Assembly (NCBI GenBank): GCA_018268715.1
Contig: JAFDVZ010000002.1
Coordinates: 801,632 to 865,631 of the forward strand
Source: Acidobacteriota bacterium
GTDB taxonomy: Bacteria > Acidobacteriota > Terriglobia > Bryobacterales > Bryobacteraceae
Direction of reading: 5' to 3'
Length of the DNA stretch: 64,000 nt
Shown: positions 1 to 6,930 of the stretch, piece by piece
How positions within the stretch are numbered: position 1 is the stretch's first letter
Layout: each line of letters begins with the position of its first letter
Position numbers and translations under genes: made by a program
Notes under the pieces: generated by a model
The model's input: only the letters and a program-made list of their open reading frames with translations
Database searches by the model: none
What the model was told of the DNA's origin: nothing

Positions 1-84
1 CACCCGGAAGCCGATGTAGTAGAGACGGTAGCCCGGATGAAAGAAGTAGCGGGCGTCCGCGCGCGCGCGGCCCTGACCGTCGTC
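1..84 (-). other. Candidate DGR variable region at the end of the FGE/C-type lectin domain
   Basis: These are the 28 visible codons after Trp791 of the STAND-FGE gene. They keep the scaffold seen in retroelement-diversified lectin domains (GGSW, then R..R, P, R and IGFRV). The positions that are usually Asn in templates are here Tyr, Phe, His, Leu, Asp and Gly, all encoded by NNY codons: TAC TTC TTT CAT before the Pro, TAC after Gly, and CTC TAC TAC before Ile-Gly-Phe-Arg-Val. That is the expected outcome of adenine mutagenesis of AAY codons. No template repeat or reverse transcriptase is in the window. If present, they should lie to the left of base 1. Confidence 0.5.
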
Positions 85-2457
85 CCAGGAGCCGCCGCGC
101 AACACCCGAGACTCCCCTCCACCCGGTCCCGTCTTCCTCGGATCCGCGTATTCATTTCGGCACCACTCCCAGACATTCCCCGCCAAATCGGCCACTTGCT
201 GCGGCGGCTGACTCGCTCCTCCGGGATACATGCCCACCGCCGTGGTTCGGTGTATGTCGGACTCGGAGGTGTTCGCAACCCCGTCGCGCCACTCGGGCCC
301 CCACGGGTACCGGAAGTCCGGCCGCGCGCTCTGTGCCGCCCATTGCCATTCCTGTTCGTCCGGCAACCGCACCTCATAGCGCTTCTTCACCGTCAACCAG
401 CGGCAGAACGCCGTCGCGTCGTACCAGGACACGTCCGTTACCGGATGGTTCACAAGCGGGCTCTGCCAGGCGCTGTCGGGGTCCTGTCGCTGCAGGTCTT
501 TCCACCAGCGTTTCTTGCGGTATCCGTCTTTCGCATCCAGGAATGCGCGAAACTGGCCGATCGTAACCGGATACGCCGCCATGTGGAACGGCTCCACCAC
601 AAACCGGTCATGCTCCTCGATCTCCACCTCGCCGCCCGGAATCGGCCACCACAGAATCTCCGGAACGCCGTCCTTCACGCCAATGCCCGGCCGCAGATCG
701 CCGATATGCGCCAGCCGCTGTCCGATTTCGCGTCGGCGCTCGTGTGTCGTGCCCTCGCACCGCAACTCCTCGATGATCCACTCCACCTCGGGCGTCAGGA
801 AGCGCCTCACGTGCGGGTCCTCGATCAACTGAGCCAGCAGCCCAGCCTGCTCCAATCGCTTGCGCGCGTGGTCGATGTAGTACGCCTCCCACCCACGCTG
901 CCGGTCCGCGCCGTTCCACAAGCGCGCCTCCGTTCGCACACGGTCAGCCAGGTGGAACGCCTCCCGGCTCTGCTCGATCCACCCGGCCAGCCGAGGCCAC
1001 TCCCGCAGCAGAGCCTCATGCGCCACCTCAATCACCGGATCGCCGCCAGACGCGCCGCCCCGGTCCGCCACCAGCAGTCGGGCCTCCACGAAAGCATCCA
1101 CCAGCTTGCCTTCCAGCGAATCCTCAGCCCACGCCGAACGCCGCTCGCGCCTCCGCGTGGCGGCATCATCGCGGCTCACCTGCACCAGCCGGCGAAAGAC
1201 CCGCTCAAGCGTGGCGCCGCCGTCCGGACCGAGTTCCGCAAGCGTCTGGTCCGCCTTCCGCGATATCGCCCCACCCAGGCCGCCAATCGCCGGTCCCCGA
1301 TACGTGGCCAGATCCAGCCGGCAATCCCCCTCGCAGAGCTCGAAAAGCTCCCGCAACGTGAACGCCATCAGAGCCAGACCGCCCGGCCGCCCCACGGCGT
1401 CCGCCGCGATAGCCGGGGGCAGCGCCGGGTCCAAGGTCCACCGCTTCGCCAGCTCCACCTCGGTAACGGGACCGCTCACCATCCGCTCCAGCGACAACCG
1501 GTCCGGAGGACCCAGCCAAAATGTCCCGCCCTCCCGCCCGACGGCCCGCTTCAACAGCGGGTGGTCGATGCAGTACTGCGAGAAGTCCGCCCGCAAAGTG
1601 GCCAGCACCTGAAACCGCGACGGTTTTCCTCCGGCCCGCGCCAGGGTCGCCTCCAGCAACCGGTCCAGGAACGCCGCGCCCGCCTCCTTGCGGTCGGCTG
1701 CGAACAGCTCCTCCATCTGGTCCAGGATCAGCAGCCAACGGGCCTCGCCCGGCCGAAGCAGGCGCTCAGCAAGATCGGCCAGCGGCGTCCGCCCGGCGGA
1801 TTCGATCACGCCGCGCAGTTCCCGCCACCCCTCACGCCCCCGTATCGCATTCGACAGCGCGGCGCGCAACGAATCCTCGGGCGTGCCCATCTCGCCGGGA
1901 ATCACCGGAGTAATCAGCCAGTGCTCGCTGCCCGGAAATTCCGGAACCTGCCCGGAAGCCAACCGCGCCCAAACCCCCGCCCGCACCAGTGAGGACTTTC
2001 CGGAACCCGAAGCCCCCAGGACAACGGTGAACCGCCGCCCCTGGTCCGTCGCGGCCAGCGTGTGGAGCAGCGCATCCACCTCCGCCTCGCGGCCAAAGAA
2101 GATCGGAGCGTGCTCGCGATCGAAGAAGTCGAGCCCGCGATAAGGCGGCCCGTCCCAGGGCTCGCGCGGGCGGTTGCGCAACGCCGCCTCAATAGCGGCG
2201 ATCTCGCGCAGTCGCTCCTCTTTCGTCTCCATCTGCCGCAAACCGGACAGAAAGATCAGGAACGGCCGCGACCCGTGTTTATCGGCAAGATCCAGAAACC
2301 GAGCCGCCGCCACCGCCGCGCTGCCGCTGAGATCGAGGTCCTTGTAGACCTCGTAGTCGCGCAGAATATCCACCAGCGCCCAGCGCTCGTCCTCCCGATG
2401 CCACTGCGGGACGTCCAACAGGAACTGATTGAACCGGTTGCGTAAGCTGGGCGACAT
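1..2457 (-). CDS. N-terminal adaptor domain + STAND P-loop NTPase + FGE-sulfatase (C-type lectin fold) protein, 3' end beyond window
   Basis: The minus-strand frame is open for 819 codons from ATG 2457 to base 1 with no stop, so the C-terminus is just outside. Residues 1-95 form a helical adaptor resembling the N-terminus of the TIR protein upstream. Residues about 105-330 carry a STAND NTPase: FGREAEVDAL, Walker A GASGSGKSS with Lys154, and Walker B WLLILDQMEELF with Asp246. A helical winged section follows to about 590. Residues about 600-819 are a formylglycine-generating-enzyme-like domain with HPVTDVSWYDATAFCRWL, RLPDEQEWQWAA, GNVWEWC, VLRGGSW and a terminal GFRV. The ATG lies one base after the TIR gene stop, so the two are probably co-translated. 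Inferred role: a sensor in an NTP-dependent conflict or defence system, with the lectin-like domain as ligand binder. A long plus-strand ORF at 37-1992 is antisense noise. Confidence 0.88.
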   Translation of the reverse strand, partial: MSPSLRNRFNQFLLDVPQWHREDERWALVDILRDYEVYKDLDLSGSAAVAAARFLDLADKHGSRPFLIFLSGLRQMETKEERLREIAAIEAALRNRPREPWDGPPYRGLDFFDREHAPIFFGREAEVDALLHTLAATDQGRRFTVVLGASGSGKSSLVRAGVWARLASGQVPEFPGSEHWLITPVIPGEMGTPEDSLRAALSNAIRGREGWRELRGVIESAGRTPLADLAERLLRPGEARWLLILDQMEELFAADRKEAGAAFLDRLLEATLARAGGKPSRFQVLATLRADFSQYCIDHPLLKRAVGREGGTFWLGPPDRLSLERMVSGPVTEVELAKRWTLDPALPPAIAADAVGRPGGLALMAFTLRELFELCEGDCRLDLATYRGPAIGGLGGAISRKADQTLAELGPDGGATLERVFRRLVQVSRDDAATRRRERRSAWAEDSLEGKLVDAFVEARLLVADRGGASGGDPVIEVAHEALLREWPRLAGWIEQSREAFHLADRVRTEARLWNGADRQRGWEAYYIDHARKRLEQAGLLAQLIEDPHVRRFLTPEVEWIIEELRCEGTTHERRREIGQRLAHIGDLRPGIGVKDGVPEILWWPIPGGEVEIEEHDRFVVEPFHMAAYPVTIGQFRAFLDAKDGYRKKRWWKDLQRQDPDSAWQSPLVNHPVTDVSWYDATAFCRWLTVKKRYEVRLPDEQEWQWAAQSARPDFRYPWGPEWRDGVANTSESDIHRTTAVGMYPGGASQPPQQVADLAGNVWEWCRNEYADPRKTGPGGGESRVLRGGSWDDGQGRARADARYFFHPGYRLYYIGFRV

Positions 2458-2458
2458 C

Positions 2459-3223
2459 TCAGACAGTCCGAAGCCGTTCCGCCAACTCAGCCTTCAGAAC
2501 ATCGGCAATGTTACCACCGGGCGCGTGACTATACTGGACCGCCCGAAACTCCTCCGGCACGAGTTTGTAGCAGGACATAGCGCCATCCCAATCCGCATCG
2601 ATGACGACAGGAAACAGAAACTTCCGTCCTTGGATGCTCCTGGACCTCTCCACGCCTTCGCGCCACTCCTCCCGGAAGTAACCCTCCGCGCGGGCCTCAG
2701 TCTGACGGGAAATCAGTGGCAGAAAGCAGGCGCACCGCCGGATGGCGTCGAGGACCGTCGCATGCCACGCGTCCCCCGGCTTCAGCGCGCTCTTATCGAA
2801 CCAGGCCACCGGTCCGCCAATGGCCTTCAACTCCTCAAACAGCCGTCTCGCGGCGCCGACATCCTCACTCGCATAGCTGATGAAGAAAGCGGGACCGGCC
2901 CACCCCATGCGCCGGCGCAAGTCCGCCAACTTCTCATTGCGCCCCGCAAGCGACTCAATCGCCTCGGCGATCACCGCCAGCGCGGGAACCCCCGCCGCAA
3001 CGTCATGCCCTTCCAGCAGCCGGACCAAATCGCTCGCCACCACCCGCGCGCCGCCCGACCAATCCACCCACTGCAAAGCCCTGTCGATCCCATCACTCAG
3101 CGGATACCCGTCCACCGCCCCGCGGACAAAGGCCTGCCGTTCCCGCGGAGTCAGAAACGCCGGTAAGTCGCACAGCGCATCCTCCAGAATCCGGCGGTCC
3201 TGGGATGAGAGCTTAGTCGCCAT
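2459..3223 (-). CDS. N-terminal effector-associated-like domain + TIR domain protein
   Basis: 254 aa. Residues 1-95 form a helical adaptor (DLPAFLTPRERQAFV, then WVDWSGGARVVASDLVRLLE) whose spacing and key residues recur at the N-terminus of the downstream STAND-FGE protein (DVPQWHREDERWALV, then LDLSGSAAVAAARFLDLADK). Residues 112-254 are a TIR domain: FFISYASEDVGAARRLFEEL, then WFDKSALKPGDAW, FLPLIS, and an acidic YFREEW where bacterial TIR NADases often place the catalytic Glu. TIR domains commonly cleave NAD+ or make signalling nucleotides; whether this one does is inferred. The start is ATG 3223. No clear Shine-Dalgarno precedes it, but a TATAAC-like element and a small palindrome do, so a leaderless transcript is possible. 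Confidence 0.85.
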   Translation of the reverse strand: MATKLSSQDRRILEDALCDLPAFLTPRERQAFVRGAVDGYPLSDGIDRALQWVDWSGGARVVASDLVRLLEGHDVAAGVPALAVIAEAIESLAGRNEKLADLRRRMGWAGPAFFISYASEDVGAARRLFEELKAIGGPVAWFDKSALKPGDAWHATVLDAIRRCACFLPLISRQTEARAEGYFREEWREGVERSRSIQGRKFLFPVVIDADWDGAMSCYKLVPEEFRAVQYSHAPGGNIADVLKAELAERLRTV

Positions 3224-3228
3224 GGAGT

Positions 3229-3247
3229 TATAGATCCCCAGTCTATA
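3229..3247. promoter_or_regulatory. Small palindrome and TATAAC-like element just upstream of the TIR gene
   Basis: TATAGA and TCTATA arms (3229-3234 and 3242-3247) flank a 7-base spacer, 5 bases before the TIR start codon. On the minus strand it contains TATAAC close to the ATG. It may be an operator or a -10 element; no good -35 is visible. Confidence 0.3.
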
Positions 3248-3249
3248 AC

Positions 3250-3291
3250 GAGGCCCGCCGAGATTCTACCCTGGATCTATCGGCGGGCCTC
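3250..3291 (-). terminator. Strong hairpin downstream of the terminase nuclease gene
   Basis: A perfect 12-bp stem, GAGGCCCGCCGA (3250-3261) with TCGGCGGGCCTC (3280-3291) and an 18-base loop, begins 16 bases after the stop at 3308. There is no long T-run, so it may be a rho-dependent or attenuating hairpin. Confidence 0.55.
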
Positions 3292-3307
3292 TCCTCTCAA
3301 CGCCCAC

Positions 3308-3892
3308 TCACTCTCGCCGAGCCTTCCAGCAAGCCAGCCCCAACGCCATCGCCATGTCCGTAAACCCTCGATCCCGGCCGCCCTCGATCCGCAGCCCCAT
3401 CAACTCCTCAATCAGCGACTCCGTCTCGCGCAGATCCCGTGCAATCCCCAGTCGTCCGTTGTCCACCAACACCTGGATCGAGCTGATCAGGTCCGGCCGC
3501 GGCACATACCAGCAGCCCCTCGTCAGATGCGCCGACGCTCCCGCCGTGATAGACACTTCCACTAACTCGCACGGAAGATCCGCCATTCGCAACATATCCA
3601 TCACCGGACGTCCCACGCCCGTACCATCCACCACCAGCGTCGAGCGGTCGCGCACCTCCGGCCGCCTCGTCAAGTCCTTCACCGCTCGCACCACATCCGG
3701 ATAGCTCGTCCCCAACGGGATCCGCTCCAGGTGCCGGACGCCGAAACAGGCCTCCGGTTCGGTCGTGTTCAAGTGGAAATACGCGGCCGGATCGAATCCT
3801 CGCAACACTGGCGTTGCTCGCTCCACCACCGCGATCGCTGTCGGATCATGCCGCTGGCCCAGGTCCAGCCCGATATAATAATGCACGTTCAT
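3308..3892 (-). CDS. Terminase-like RNase H-fold nuclease (C-terminal half of a split large terminase)
   Basis: 194 aa. It has the RNase H/RuvC-like core of large-terminase nuclease domains: YYIGLDLGQRHDPTAIAVVE with Asp10 on strand 1, TLVVDGTGVG with Asp89, and GFTDMAMALGLACW with Asp179 near the C-terminus. These give the usual acidic triad for two-metal DNA cleavage. It lacks an ATPase domain, which is encoded by the gene immediately upstream. The ATPase stop codon TAG lies inside the ribosome-binding sequence (GGATAGGAGATGACATG), so the two are probably translationally coupled and may assemble as one packaging-type motor. No capsid, portal or other phage gene is nearby. A hairpin follows the stop. 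Confidence 0.75.
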   Translation of the reverse strand: MNVHYYIGLDLGQRHDPTAIAVVERATPVLRGFDPAAYFHLNTTEPEACFGVRHLERIPLGTSYPDVVRAVKDLTRRPEVRDRSTLVVDGTGVGRPVMDMLRMADLPCELVEVSITAGASAHLTRGCWYVPRPDLISSIQVLVDNGRLGIARDLRETESLIEELMGLRIEGGRDRGFTDMAMALGLACWKARRE

Positions 3893-3893
3893 G

Positions 3894-4715
3894 TCATCTC
3901 CTATCCGGCCACATAGGCCGTAATTCTGTCTGTAACATTGCCATCAACCGCTGTCGGTCGAATAAACTGGCTCCCGCGTCCATGAACTCGCACAGAAACT
4001 CGCGCCGGAAGGTGGCCTCGCCCTTCTGCTTACGCTCCCGCGCCAGGTACTGATCCGGAAATCGCTCCGGACAGTCGGTCGCCCTCACCGTAACTCGCGT
4101 CCAGTCCGGATCGCCGTCCGTCCAGAACTTCCAGAAAAACCCGGACTGCGCCCAGGCGGTGCTCAGCAGCCACAAGTCGCCCGAATGCTTATCGAGACAC
4201 GGAGTCATTGCGTCGTAGTGCTCGTCCGGCACTCGCGCCGCCTCTTCCACCACCAGCAGCGAAGCCGCCGAAAAACCGCGTGACGTCGCCTCGCGCGCCG
4301 GAACGGACACCATCCGGGACCCGTTCGGCAGCAGCAGGGAAATCGAGTTATACCCGTCTCCCCGCGGCTTAATGCCCAGCCGCCTCAGGAACATCGAGGC
4401 CTTTCTCATGAACTCGCCCGTCTGCCGTTCGCCCGGTCCCACCACCAACACCAGGCACTCCGGCCTGGTCCATGCCCGGTGAATCGCCTTGATCGCAGTC
4501 ACCGTGCTCTTGCCCCACTGCCTTGCGCATAACAGGAGCAGTTGTGAATGTTCGCCGCGTAACATGGAAGCCTGCACCGGGTCGGGCTGGAACCCGAGCA
4601 CCGTTCGCGCGAACGTCTCTGCGTCTAACACAGCCTTAAGGTCTTCGGGAAAACTCAAGGGTCGTCGTCGCAACCCGGCGCCATACTCAAGTGCGGTCAG
4701 CTCGGAGAGTCCCAT
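3894..4715 (-). CDS. Terminase large-subunit ATPase domain protein (split)
   Basis: 273 aa from ATG 4715, chosen because GGAGG sits 10 bases upstream and the frame before it overlaps another gene. It contains a terminase-type P-loop (ARQWGKST, Lys69), FMRKASMFLRRLGI, a Walker B LLVVEEAARV, and a coupling motif WLLSTAW, with a C-terminal FRREFLCEFMDAG typical of the linker before the nuclease domain. The protein ends where the nuclease would normally start, and the nuclease is the next gene after 1 base. It is expected to hydrolyse ATP to move or handle DNA. The separation looks like a genuine gene split rather than a recent frameshift, since both halves have their own ribosome binding sites. 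Confidence 0.75.
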   Translation of the reverse strand: MGLSELTALEYGAGLRRRPLSFPEDLKAVLDAETFARTVLGFQPDPVQASMLRGEHSQLLLLCARQWGKSTVTAIKAIHRAWTRPECLVLVVGPGERQTGEFMRKASMFLRRLGIKPRGDGYNSISLLLPNGSRMVSVPAREATSRGFSAASLLVVEEAARVPDEHYDAMTPCLDKHSGDLWLLSTAWAQSGFFWKFWTDGDPDWTRVTVRATDCPERFPDQYLARERKQKGEATFRREFLCEFMDAGASLFDRQRLMAMLQTELRPMWPDRR

Positions 4716-4909
4716 TTCGAAAGGGCCTCCACCACCGCCGCCAGCGCCTCCGGATGCGGACGCAACGCCTCGGCGATCGCCGCCCGGATCCACTGCCATT
4801 GCTCCAAGAACGTCGCCGCCCTCGTCGCGTCGTCCGACGCCGGGCGCTGCGACAGCCGCGGGTCTCGACGCCATCCCACGGGCCTGCACGTCACCTTCTG
4901 ATAAGTCAT
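4697..4909 (-). CDS. Small helical protein preceding the split terminase
   Basis: 70 aa, with an ATG at 4909 preceded by a strong AGGAGG. Its 3' end overlaps the start of the terminase ATPase gene by 19 bases. The sequence is a basic N-terminus followed by an amphipathic section (FLEQWQWIRAAIAEAL, then ALAAVVEALSKW). No family is recognised. Position suggests a partner of the terminase, perhaps in the place of a small subunit, but that is only inferred from order. Confidence 0.6.
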   Translation of the reverse strand: MTYQKVTCRPVGWRRDPRLSQRPASDDATRAATFLEQWQWIRAAIAEALRPHPEALAAVVEALSKWDSPS

Positions 4910-4990
4910 GATTGCCTCCTATCCAACAGCTAACATGCAAATTGCCCGAGGCCCCCCACCCGTTTCTTCTAACTCACTCAATTTCCGGAA

Positions 4991-5143
4991 GAAATAATCC
5001 GGCAATTTTTGTGAACGGCGAAAATCGGCCTATCCAATTCCGTCTCGCCGGCAGCCCCCCAGCCGCGCGTCGCGTCCCGCTCGCCCCATGCCGAAAAGGC
5101 ATAGGTCGATTTTCGCCGTTCACAAAAATTGCCGGATTATTTC
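4991..5143. repeat. 43-bp inverted repeat, one mismatch, 67-bp spacer
   Basis: The arm at 4991-5033 (starts GAAATAATCCGGCAATTTTT) is the reverse complement of 5101-5143 except for one base near the inner end. It lies between the divergent terminase cassette and the 212-aa gene, filling most of the 325-base gap 4910-5234. The rest of that gap has a further short stem (CCTTCAG 5178-5184 with CTGAAGG 5206-5212) in the leader of the 212-aa gene. Confidence 0.95.
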
Positions 5144-5234
5144 TCCTTGCTAATGAGTCGCTTGGTGAAAACGTATCCCTTCAGTTACGCTGATCAGGCC
5201 GTACGCTGAAGGTGGAAGGACTGGAAATGCATCC

Positions 5235-5873
5235 ATGAGTAACAAGCATCAGAAGGTTGTGATCACTGAAGCCCGGAAGGCCGCGTCGCGAGCCAACGGG
5301 GCCAAGTCCAAGGGGCCGTTGACGCCCGAAGGCAAACGCCGTTCGTCGCAAAATGCCGTCTCGCACGCCCTGCTTGCCAGCGTCGTCACGCTGAGTGATG
5401 AAGACCGGGAGTTCTTCGAGGGTTACCACTACAGCTATGTCGTGCGCCTGACTCCGCGCGACCAGTTCGAAAGCGACTGTGTCGAACAGATCGCTTACTC
5501 CAACTACCGGCTCCGCGTGGCTTGGCAGATTCACGACCGCACCCTGGCCATGCAGATGGCGAGCGATTCTCCGTCTCTCAACGGCCAGGACGACCCGCTT
5601 CCCGCCGTGGACCGCTTGGCCCGGGCCTTCGTCAACTCCTTGCGGGACGGACAAGCCCTGCCGACGCTCCACCGTTACATGCGTCAGCTCAGCAATGAAG
5701 TCCGGGACGCCATGCGACTGTACGATTCCTTACGTTCCCGGCCGGTGCCGCTGATCCCCATGGTCGATTTACGAAACGAACCTGAGAACCTGTCGGAACT
5801 GACTGAAAACACGCCGGATCCGAGCCAGGAAGGCGAACCCGAGACCGCCCCCGTCGAGGCGCGTCCCGAATGA
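5235..5873 (+). CDS. Conserved acidobacterial protein with SKGPLTPEGKRRSSQNA motif
   Basis: 212 aa. The N-terminus (ARKAASRANGAKSKGPLTPE, then GKRRSSQNAVSHALLA) is the hallmark of a large family of uncharacterised proteins that is very abundant in Acidobacteria; the Gly/Lys/Pro-rich motif resembles short nucleic-acid-binding modules. The middle is helical (QFESDCVEQIAYSNYRLRVAW) and the last 40 residues are acidic and proline-rich. It is divergent from the terminase cassette with the 43-bp inverted repeat between them, which hints that it belongs to the same unit. Function unknown. The ATG at 5235 has a GGAAGGA about 15 bases upstream, which is a little far. Confidence 0.75.
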   Translation: MSNKHQKVVITEARKAASRANGAKSKGPLTPEGKRRSSQNAVSHALLASVVTLSDEDREFFEGYHYSYVVRLTPRDQFESDCVEQIAYSNYRLRVAWQIHDRTLAMQMASDSPSLNGQDDPLPAVDRLARAFVNSLRDGQALPTLHRYMRQLSNEVRDAMRLYDSLRSRPVPLIPMVDLRNEPENLSELTENTPDPSQEGEPETAPVEARPE

Positions 5874-5905
5874 CGAAACGACTCCGGCGTCGCCGGCCGA
5901 ATCCG

Positions 5906-6730
5906 TCAGTCCTGATCTCGGAGCCCCGCCTTGCGCAGCAGCGCGAGCAGTTCCTCCATCGAACCGCGGCCGAAGATCTGGCCGGCCAGGTTGCCGGACC
6001 GGTCGTAGATCAGGTTTGTGGGAAAGTCGCGAACGAAAAGCGAACGCTTCACCTGGTCGCCCGCGTCCAGCAGCACCGGGAAGCCGCCTTTCCTCCCCGC
6101 CAGGAAGCGCTTCACGGTCTCCGGTTCCTCGCCGGAGATCGCGAGAATCGCCAGCCGGCCCCCGAACCGCGCCGCCAGAGCTTCCAACTCGGCGAACTCC
6201 TCGCGGCAAGGCGGACACCACGTCGCCCAGAACGTGACCAGCGTCGTCTTTCGCTGCGGCTCGCGCAGCGGCCACCGCCGGCCGTTGACATCCGGGAGCG
6301 TGAACTCCGCACGGCGCCGAGCCTCGTCCTCCGCCTCCAGTTCGCGCGTCGCCGCCTCGTACGCCGGCCCTGTCGCCGCCACGCGAGCGCCCTGGTAACG
6401 CACCAGTTCCGCGACCTTCCGGTAATAACCGGCGTCGGCCGCGTCGCCCTTCGGCAGGGCGAACATCAGCGTTTCGGCGATGATCTGGGCCGTTTCCCGG
6501 CTGCCGTCGACGCCGTCCACCACCAGGTTCGACGCGAGTGGCGCGGCGTACTTCGGCGACTGCTGGCGGATCAAGGCGGCCAGTCGCCGGACTTCGGCGG
6601 AGTGCGCCGCGCCCGTCAGGTCTTTGAGCCGCATGATCTCGCGATCCAGCTCGCGAGCGGCCTTGAGTTCCGGCGGATCCTCGGCCGCCAGGCCCGCCGC
6701 GCAAACCGCAAGGATCAGGAGGAAGCGCAT
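5906..6730 (-). CDS. Exported TlpA-like thioredoxin-fold protein
   Basis: 274 aa from ATG 6730. The start is chosen because a signal peptide begins there (MRFLLILAVCAAGLAAEDPP); the longer upstream frame is shared with the preceding gene. An N-terminal helical region of about 115 residues precedes a TlpA/ResA-type redoxin domain with TLVTFWATWCPPCREEF, so the WCPPC active site and a DFPTNLIYD cis-proline region are intact. It probably reduces or handles disulfides in the periplasm. Its start overlaps the 71-aa gene by 16 bases, and it is the last gene of an operon with two VWA proteins. Confidence 0.85.
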   Translation of the reverse strand: MRFLLILAVCAAGLAAEDPPELKAARELDREIMRLKDLTGAAHSAEVRRLAALIRQQSPKYAAPLASNLVVDGVDGSRETAQIIAETLMFALPKGDAADAGYYRKVAELVRYQGARVAATGPAYEAATRELEAEDEARRRAEFTLPDVNGRRWPLREPQRKTTLVTFWATWCPPCREEFAELEALAARFGGRLAILAISGEEPETVKRFLAGRKGGFPVLLDAGDQVKRSLFVRDFPTNLIYDRSGNLAGQIFGRGSMEELLALLRKAGLRDQD

Positions 6731-6930
6731 GTTGAGCGCCTGATGCGTTCCTGCCACCGCAGGAATCGCCACAATTCGCCCCGGTGAGCCCAGGCGAATC
6801 GAACGAACTCGGAAGACGTCATCGTGTCCGCGTGGATGCCCCAGTAGGTCTCCACGCGCCACCGCAGATAAGGACTGGTCCACGGCCGCAGCCGGCGTCC
6901 GCGCGTGGCCCGCCACAGAAAGGCGATCAT
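6715..6930 (-). CDS. Small Arg/Trp-rich conserved protein
   Basis: 71 aa. ATG 6930 overlaps the stop of the VWA gene as ATGA, and the 3' end overlaps the thioredoxin start. It is rich in aromatic and basic residues (IAFLWRATRGRRLRPWTSPY, then RWRVETYWGIHA), a pattern I recall from small conserved acidobacterial proteins. There is no signal peptide and no clear membrane segment. Function unknown; double overlap with both neighbours argues it is a real translated gene. Confidence 0.65.
   Translation of the reverse strand: MIAFLWRATRGRRLRPWTSPYLRWRVETYWGIHADTMTSSEFVRFAWAHRGELWRFLRWQERIRRSTCASS

Noticed and set aside
37..1992. 651-codon plus-strand ORF
   Set aside because: Antisense to the STAND-FGE gene, whose frame shows P-loop and FGE motifs. 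The plus-strand product is Arg/Pro/His-rich with no domain, typical of high-GC shadows.
3308..4909. Prophage remnant
   Set aside because: Only terminase-type genes occur, both halves keep their active-site residues and their own ribosome binding sites, and no structural phage genes are near. A plain decayed prophage fits less well than a retained cassette.
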